In this document: in pieces, positions 59,367 through 64,000 of the stretch
Layout of the letters: every line of letters begins with the position of its first letter
How positions within the stretch are numbered: the first letter of the stretch is position 1
NCBI RefSeq assembly: GCF_937616625.2
Contig: NC_065577.1
Coordinates: 10,705,001 to 10,769,000, forward strand
DNA from: Mercurialis annua
Taxonomy: Eukaryota; Streptophyta; Magnoliopsida; Malpighiales; Euphorbiaceae
Reading direction: 5' to 3'
DNA: 64,000 bases
The notes under the pieces: generated by a model
What the model was told of the DNA's origin: nothing
What the model saw: only the letters and a program-made list of their open reading frames with translations
Databases searched by the model: none
Program-made: the position numbers and the translations under genes

Positions 59367-60808
59367 GGCTTAATAACCAAAAAATGTCAAACCTATACGT
59401 TTTGTGTCAGTTATAGCCAAAGCTTTAAAAATCACAAGATTTAGCCAAACCTTATATGTTCTGTTTGTTTTTTAGCATTTTTGAATCGAACCAATTTTTT
59501 TGACACCATGTCGTCCACGTCACTGTCAACTAAGTAATTGGCTGACATGGCAGCTAATATATTTAAATTAGATTTGGCTATAACTGACACAAAATGCACA
59601 GGTTTGATATTTTTTGGTGATTAGAGAAAATTTTAAAATCAAACTAATTTTTAAATTTAATAATTAATAAATTAATTATATCATTTATAAAATTCATATA
59701 TATTTAAACATAATTATATTTTCTATTTAATAATAAATAAAATTAAGCTAATATTTTACTAAATCAAATAATTTATTTTATTATATATTTTAATAAATAT
59801 TTAATTAATTTAATTAATAATAAAAATTAAGGGATAGTTTTAAATTTTTAGCCATTTAAATTAAAAAAATGAATTAATGTATTACTTAGGAATTAATGTT
59901 GAATTAAATTTGGTGAAAGTGTATATTGTTCATGATGATTCCGAACTTGATTTATTATTTTCAATGTTGTTGAAATCGTATTATGACTGAGCTTAGGTAA
60001 TAAAAAAAGTTATTATGTGTAAATTAAGGTAAGTTTTCGGCTATGCAAACTAAAATGACACATGCGTCAATGCTTTATAAATATCGTGACTTCACTTTAT
60101 AGAAAAAAATGATAAAAAAATTACACATATCCTTTAAATAAGCAATGATCTATTGAGTAATTATTTTTCCGTTTATGTGTGTGTAGTTGAATTATGAACA
60201 CTGTCGTATGTTTGTTATGTATATTACTCTCAGGTTGTTCGTCGGAATACGAACAATTGGGTCTCAAACGGTGGCGGTGTCGACGGACCGACATTTGAAA
60301 TTTTAAAAACATAATTTTTATAATGAACATGACATTTTTTATTTTTAATAAAATTTAAATTAATTATATATCCATCAAATATTATAAAACAATTTTATTA
60401 GAATTAATTAAGTTTATTAAAAATTAGAGTAATTTTAATTTGTGTTAAATAAAAAAATATTATTTTGTTAAATATATATGAATTTTATTATAATATAATT
60501 AATTTATTAAATATTAAATATAAAAATTAGTTTGATTTTAAAATTTTTTCTAATCACCAAAAAATACCAAAGTATACATTTTGTGTCAGTTATAGCCAAA
60601 CCAAATTTAAATATATCAGCTGCCATGTCAGCCAATTGCTTAGTTGGCGGTGACGTGGACGACATGGTGTCAAAAAAATCGGTTCGATTCAAAAATTGCT
60701 CAAAAAAGAAACAGAACATATAAGGTTTGGCTAAATCTGCTGATTTTTAAAGATTTGGCTATAACTGACACAATATGTATAGATTTGGTATTTTTTGCTG
60801 ATTAAGCC
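59367..60808. mobile_element. foldback element with long inverted arms (Mutator-like)
   Basis: The outer ~270 bp are inverted copies: left GGCTTAATAACCAAAAAATG with GTGTCAGTTATAGCC; right GGTATTTTTTGCTGATTAAGCC. Weaker inverted similarity continues inward to about 59,780 and 60,360. Flanking 9-mers TTTTTATTT and TTATTATTT differ at one position, fitting an aged 9-bp TSD. The 450-bp centre is unrelated unique sequence with no ORF of note; ORFs in the arms are mirror by-products. Confidence 0.8.
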
Positions 60809-62108
60809 TTATTATTTTTCTATTTTTTATTTATATTACTTATTTAATGTTTTTTTTATCATACCAACACAATAAGTGATGGTTTTTAAAGTTAACTTCT
60901 TTAGTTTCCATTAATTCTTATTTTATAAAATAGATCTATTGACATCATTTTTTTATTACTTGTTGGTTTCTTTTTTTATTGTCCGTTGGTTGCTCGTTTG
61001 ATGTTTATTGGCTGGCTTTTTGTTGATCGTTTATTACTCATTGTATTAGATATTATTTACTCTATTTTATTTGTTGCTATTTACCAACTAACATTATAAA
61101 TATATTTTAATGATAAATGATGCTTGCAACTTCTCCTTTTTTTATGTGAAACATGGATAAGGAAGTAACTACAATAATTTATGACAAGATGATATAAGTA
61201 ACTGAAAAACTGTCAAAGAGAAACTAAACGTGACAAACTGAAAAATACAAAAATTATGTCAAAAATAATTATTCTCCTTTTAAATCGAAGGTAATATAAT
61301 TTTATTTCTATGCTCTCGTTGCATATGTGCATAATGTAAATGAGTAGTATGCGTCTTGAAAAAAATTATTTATATTTTTTTATTTGATAAAAAAATTTAA
61401 AATGATTATATATTATACTATTGACAAGTGAAAAATTAGACAAAAAATGTCAATATATAATAACTTTAATAAAGTAATAATAATTTATTAATAAAGAAAA
61501 ATTAAAAAAAGTGACAAGTGTTTCGATATAAAAAAATGTGTTCATATATATAAAAAATAAATATTTAAAAATAAACAAGTGCCTTCTTAATGTAAGTGAA
61601 TTTGTTAAATATTTTTATCATAATAATAGCATTATCAGAAACAATAAAATATGCAGTTGTTGAAATTTTGAATAGAGAAACAAAAGTTCATACATGTCAA
61701 GTTCTCTTACAGTAGTGTATTTTTGTAAATATAAATCAATGCAAAAAGCATAAAAATATTAATATAAGAGTCCATATGTATTACAATATCTATATAAAAA
61801 TTGTATGATGAATTGCAATATTAAAGAGTGTATATTTGGTGAAATGTGACTCAATATAAAATGAATATTTTGGCAAAGTTAATCATTCAAAAAACGTATT
61901 TTGGCTATTGTGTATTTAGAAGCGTATAAATTCTAATGCTTGTATTAAATCAAGTATATGTGTGTTTTTTTTTTTGGCACAAATGGGTCTTATGAACCAA
62001 GAGGAGTATTATAAAAGGATGAAACTTATCCCTCATGTAATTCTATTTCATGGAATGCCCCAACAATCAATTTTGTCGTTAGACTAATTAAATTTTTATT
62101 TTTTAAAA
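60809..62108. other. AT-rich intergenic DNA
   Basis: No supported gene, RNA or element end in this stretch. Confidence 0.35.
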
Positions 62109-62338
62109 GGGTTAATTGCAAATTAAATTACGAACTTTATCCTAATTTGCAATTACAACTTTAACATTAAAACTTGACAATATCAGTAACAAACTTTTAT
62201 TTTTTGACAAATTGATATATTAGATCGGTATACCGATTTACAAAAAATAAAAGTTGGTTACTGATATTGCCAAAGTTTAAAATTCGTGTTGTGATTGTAA
62301 ATTAGGGTAAATTTCGTGATTTATTTTACAATTAACCC
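62109..62338. mobile_element. Mutator-type MITE, 230 bp
   Basis: Starts GGGTTAATTGCAAATTAAAT, ends ACAATTAACCC. The arms share CTAATTTGCAATTACAAC and its inverse with the MITE at 42,505-42,793, of which it is a shorter relative. Flanking 9-mers TTTTTAAAA and TTCTTAAAA differ at one position. Confidence 0.8.
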
Positions 62339-62569
62339 TTCTTAAAATGATAAAAAATAAATAAAGAAAACATCTTAATTTTAACTATGATCATAATAAT
62401 ATTGAATATATTAATTTGCAGAGCCAATAGTACTTACAAACACATAATTGACAAATACTTTAAAAATTCTTACAATTAATGTCATATACTATAATATATT
62501 CTTATAGTAATTGCACAAAAACAAAATAATAAATTAAATCTCTATATATAGAAGAAGACATGAGCAGGA
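62339..62569. other. 3' flank of the LEA_2-like gene
   Basis: AT-rich sequence downstream of the minus-strand gene. A poly(A) signal is likely within but no single site can be singled out. Confidence 0.3.
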
Positions 62570-63728
62570 TCAAGAGAAGGTGCAGGTGCTGTTGAAAGCT
62601 TGAGTTGGATGTTTCTTATCAAATTTACTGTCTAAGACTACCAAACATTGTGCTTGGTGATGGAATTCGGGTCTGATGAAATTTGAAAGGACCCGATAAT
62701 GAGAGCTTAATTTGACCCGAATTAAAATGGGTAAACCGTTTCCTGATTCAAGCATGTCCTCCATGTTTCGTCCTGCTCCATACAATGGTTTATTTCTGGT
62801 TCCCACATTCAATTGGAATAATGTTCTACTTTGACTCTCACCATATAATTTGGAACCCTGCCACCCACATTTTGTATACAAATTAATTTTATGCACTATT
62901 TGGGAATCTATTTTAAATTTTAATAGATTTCAAATAAAATTTATTTATATATGAATTCGTTTGTTTGGTAATTTTAGAAAACTTTAATCATTCATAAAAT
63001 ATCTCTATCGTTTTTTATTTTCCAAATTTTCAAAATCAATATTATTCAATTTTATAAATTTTAGTTTCAATTATACCTATTTTTTTCAAATTAAAGTTTT
63101 TACGCTCTAAAAATAATTCAAATATATTCTTCATATGTACACGTAGACTAAATTCTTTGTCCTTTCAAAAATATTAAAGGCTTATCCAAACTACGTGGCA
63201 GATATAAAAGAGATATTTGAACCAATTTTTAGAGAAAAGAGAACTTATAATGAAGTTGGAATTATAGAAAGATTAAACTTGAGCTGCCAAGAGGTTAGAA
63301 GTGGACTTAGATATAGTTTACATATCATTTAGTCCGGACTTAAAGTTTTCGTCAATGATTATAAACATTCATTTTAAATTTAATTTTAGAAGCTAAATAA
63401 AACTAAAATTGCAAAATATGATTTTGACTATATCCATAACCTTGTAAGCATTTAATTTGAGTGAAAAATATATAAGTTAAAAGTTTGATTTTTTTTTTTT
63501 TTTTTTTGGATCATTTGCTAATGGAAAAATTGTTGAACTTACTCTTGACATAGCCAAAGGGAGACGATTGAAGAAGAGTTGAAGAAGAGGAGGGTGAATG
63601 TGAAGGCCAAAGAGCTTAGATTTGTTGTCAATGAGAAGATTGATAGAGAAATTGCATGTTAAGATGTTGGTGGTAACGCCAGTCCCGTCTATTCCTTCGC
63701 CCAATCCAAATTCTCTCATTCCTGCCAT
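62570..63728 (-). CDS. LEA_2/NHL-like (NDR1/HIN1-type) membrane protein, last two exons
   Basis: LEA_2 (NHL) proteins are type II membrane or apoplast-facing proteins with a beta-sandwich domain, many linked to stress or defence. Exon A (63,728-63,543) encodes MAGMREFGLGEGIDGTGVTT, NILTCNFSINLLIDNKSKLF and GLHIHPPLLQLFFNRLPLAM, ending SR. A phase-0 intron (63,542-62,858; GTAAGT...GGCAG) follows. Exon B (62,857-62,570) encodes GSKLYGESQSRTLFQLNVGT, NKPLYGAG, PILIRVKLSSHYRVLSNFIR, PEFHHQAQCLVVLD and ends NSTCTFS-stop. The pattern GV.T..LT.N.S......N...LFG.H......L, PLYG and the C-terminal IRPEF...C.V..D fits LEA_2 proteins of the kind I remember as At1g45688/At5g42860. An acceptor (CATGCAG) before 63,728 implies at least one upstream exon beyond the window, carrying the expected membrane segment. 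Both exons are open, so the gene is probably functional. Confidence 0.72.
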
Positions 63729-64000
63729 CTGCATGTGCATATAACAATTATTATTGGCTTTTTTCTCCTATTTTCTTTGCTTAGGGGTCACAATGACACC
63801 AAATTATTTATGGAGACAAACTCTCGTGGTTCAGACTTGTATAAGTCAATTCAATTGCAACTGGATTGAACCAAATTGGTAAATTAATGATTCAAAATCG
63901 AACTAAATTGATAAATTAATAATTCAAATCGCGCATGGGAATGAATTTATATAGTAAAATTGCACCAAATTGATTGATAAAACTCGCATTATGTATACGA
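63729..64000 (-). other. probable upstream intron of the LEA_2-like gene
   Basis: AT-rich DNA with no coding match. It leads into a good minus-strand acceptor at 63,729. The upstream exon must lie beyond 64,000 if the model is right. Confidence 0.4.

Noticed and set aside
59367..60808. Two independent MITEs instead of one foldback element
   Set aside because: The two arms are inverted relative to each other, inverted similarity extends inward beyond 270 bp, and near-matching 9-mers flank only the outer ends.

Overview
The window reads as nuclear DNA of a eudicot plant. It is AT-rich, mostly free of long ORFs, and packed with plant-type LTR retrotransposons (Tat/Ogre-like, Athila-like, Del/Tekay-like, a copia remnant), Mutator-type MITEs with 9-bp target duplications, a Stowaway MITE and a Helitron. 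Gene traces are plant proteins: expansin, 20S proteasome alpha-1, plant mobile domain and a LEA_2/NHL-like membrane protein. No bacterial-style operon, rRNA or functional tRNA gene was seen. The species cannot be named from this sequence alone.

Layout. 1-877 is the end of a minus-strand Del/Tekay-like LTR. 1.9-2.2 kb is a broken alpha-expansin. 2.7-4.6 kb is a degenerate ~185-bp tandem repeat. 6.2-7.2 kb holds two MITE-like elements and a tRNA-derived (SINE-like) head. 8,511 to about 25,365 is one large minus-strand Tat/Ogre-like element. It has a 3' LTR, a polypurine tract, tandem-repeat-rich internal DNA and a tRNA-Arg-type primer site, but no recognisable gag-pol. Instead it carries a decayed, intron-containing plant mobile domain (PMD) gene on its antisense strand. 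That gene is split by a complete Athila-like element (13,530-17,563, TSD TGTGT) which keeps an almost intact integrase.

26-31 kb has two Mutator-type MITEs, a copia pol remnant and another Tat LTR. 30.8-38.2 kb is a nest. A minus-strand Del/Tekay-like LTR contains a solo LTR (TSD ATACA) and a MITE (TSD TATATATGG). The MITE holds a small gag-bearing retroelement, and that is broken by a plus-strand Del/Tekay-like LTR. 38.5-39.6 kb has two MITEs. 40,675-43,232 is a minus-strand Helitron with a MITE inside. 43.7-44.8 kb is a GATACAT-rich repeat tract.

46,677-58,424 is a solo LTR (TSD TCTAT) split by a 10.1-kb, very young, non-coding Del/Tekay-like element (47,350-57,481, TSD ATTAA, LTRs differing at about 2 sites by eye). 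Beside it lies a proteasome alpha-1 pseudogene fragment. 59,367-60,808 is a foldback element. The only probable functional host gene is at the right edge (62,570-63,728 and beyond, minus strand): the last two exons of a LEA_2/NHL-like membrane protein.

The elements give a relative history. The PMD-bearing Tat element predates its Athila insertion. The solo LTR at 46.7 kb predates the very recent Del/Tekay-like insertion. The MITE at 34 kb predates the gag element inside it, which predates its own LTR insertion. All calls rest on reading the sequence and remembered family motifs; no database search was run.
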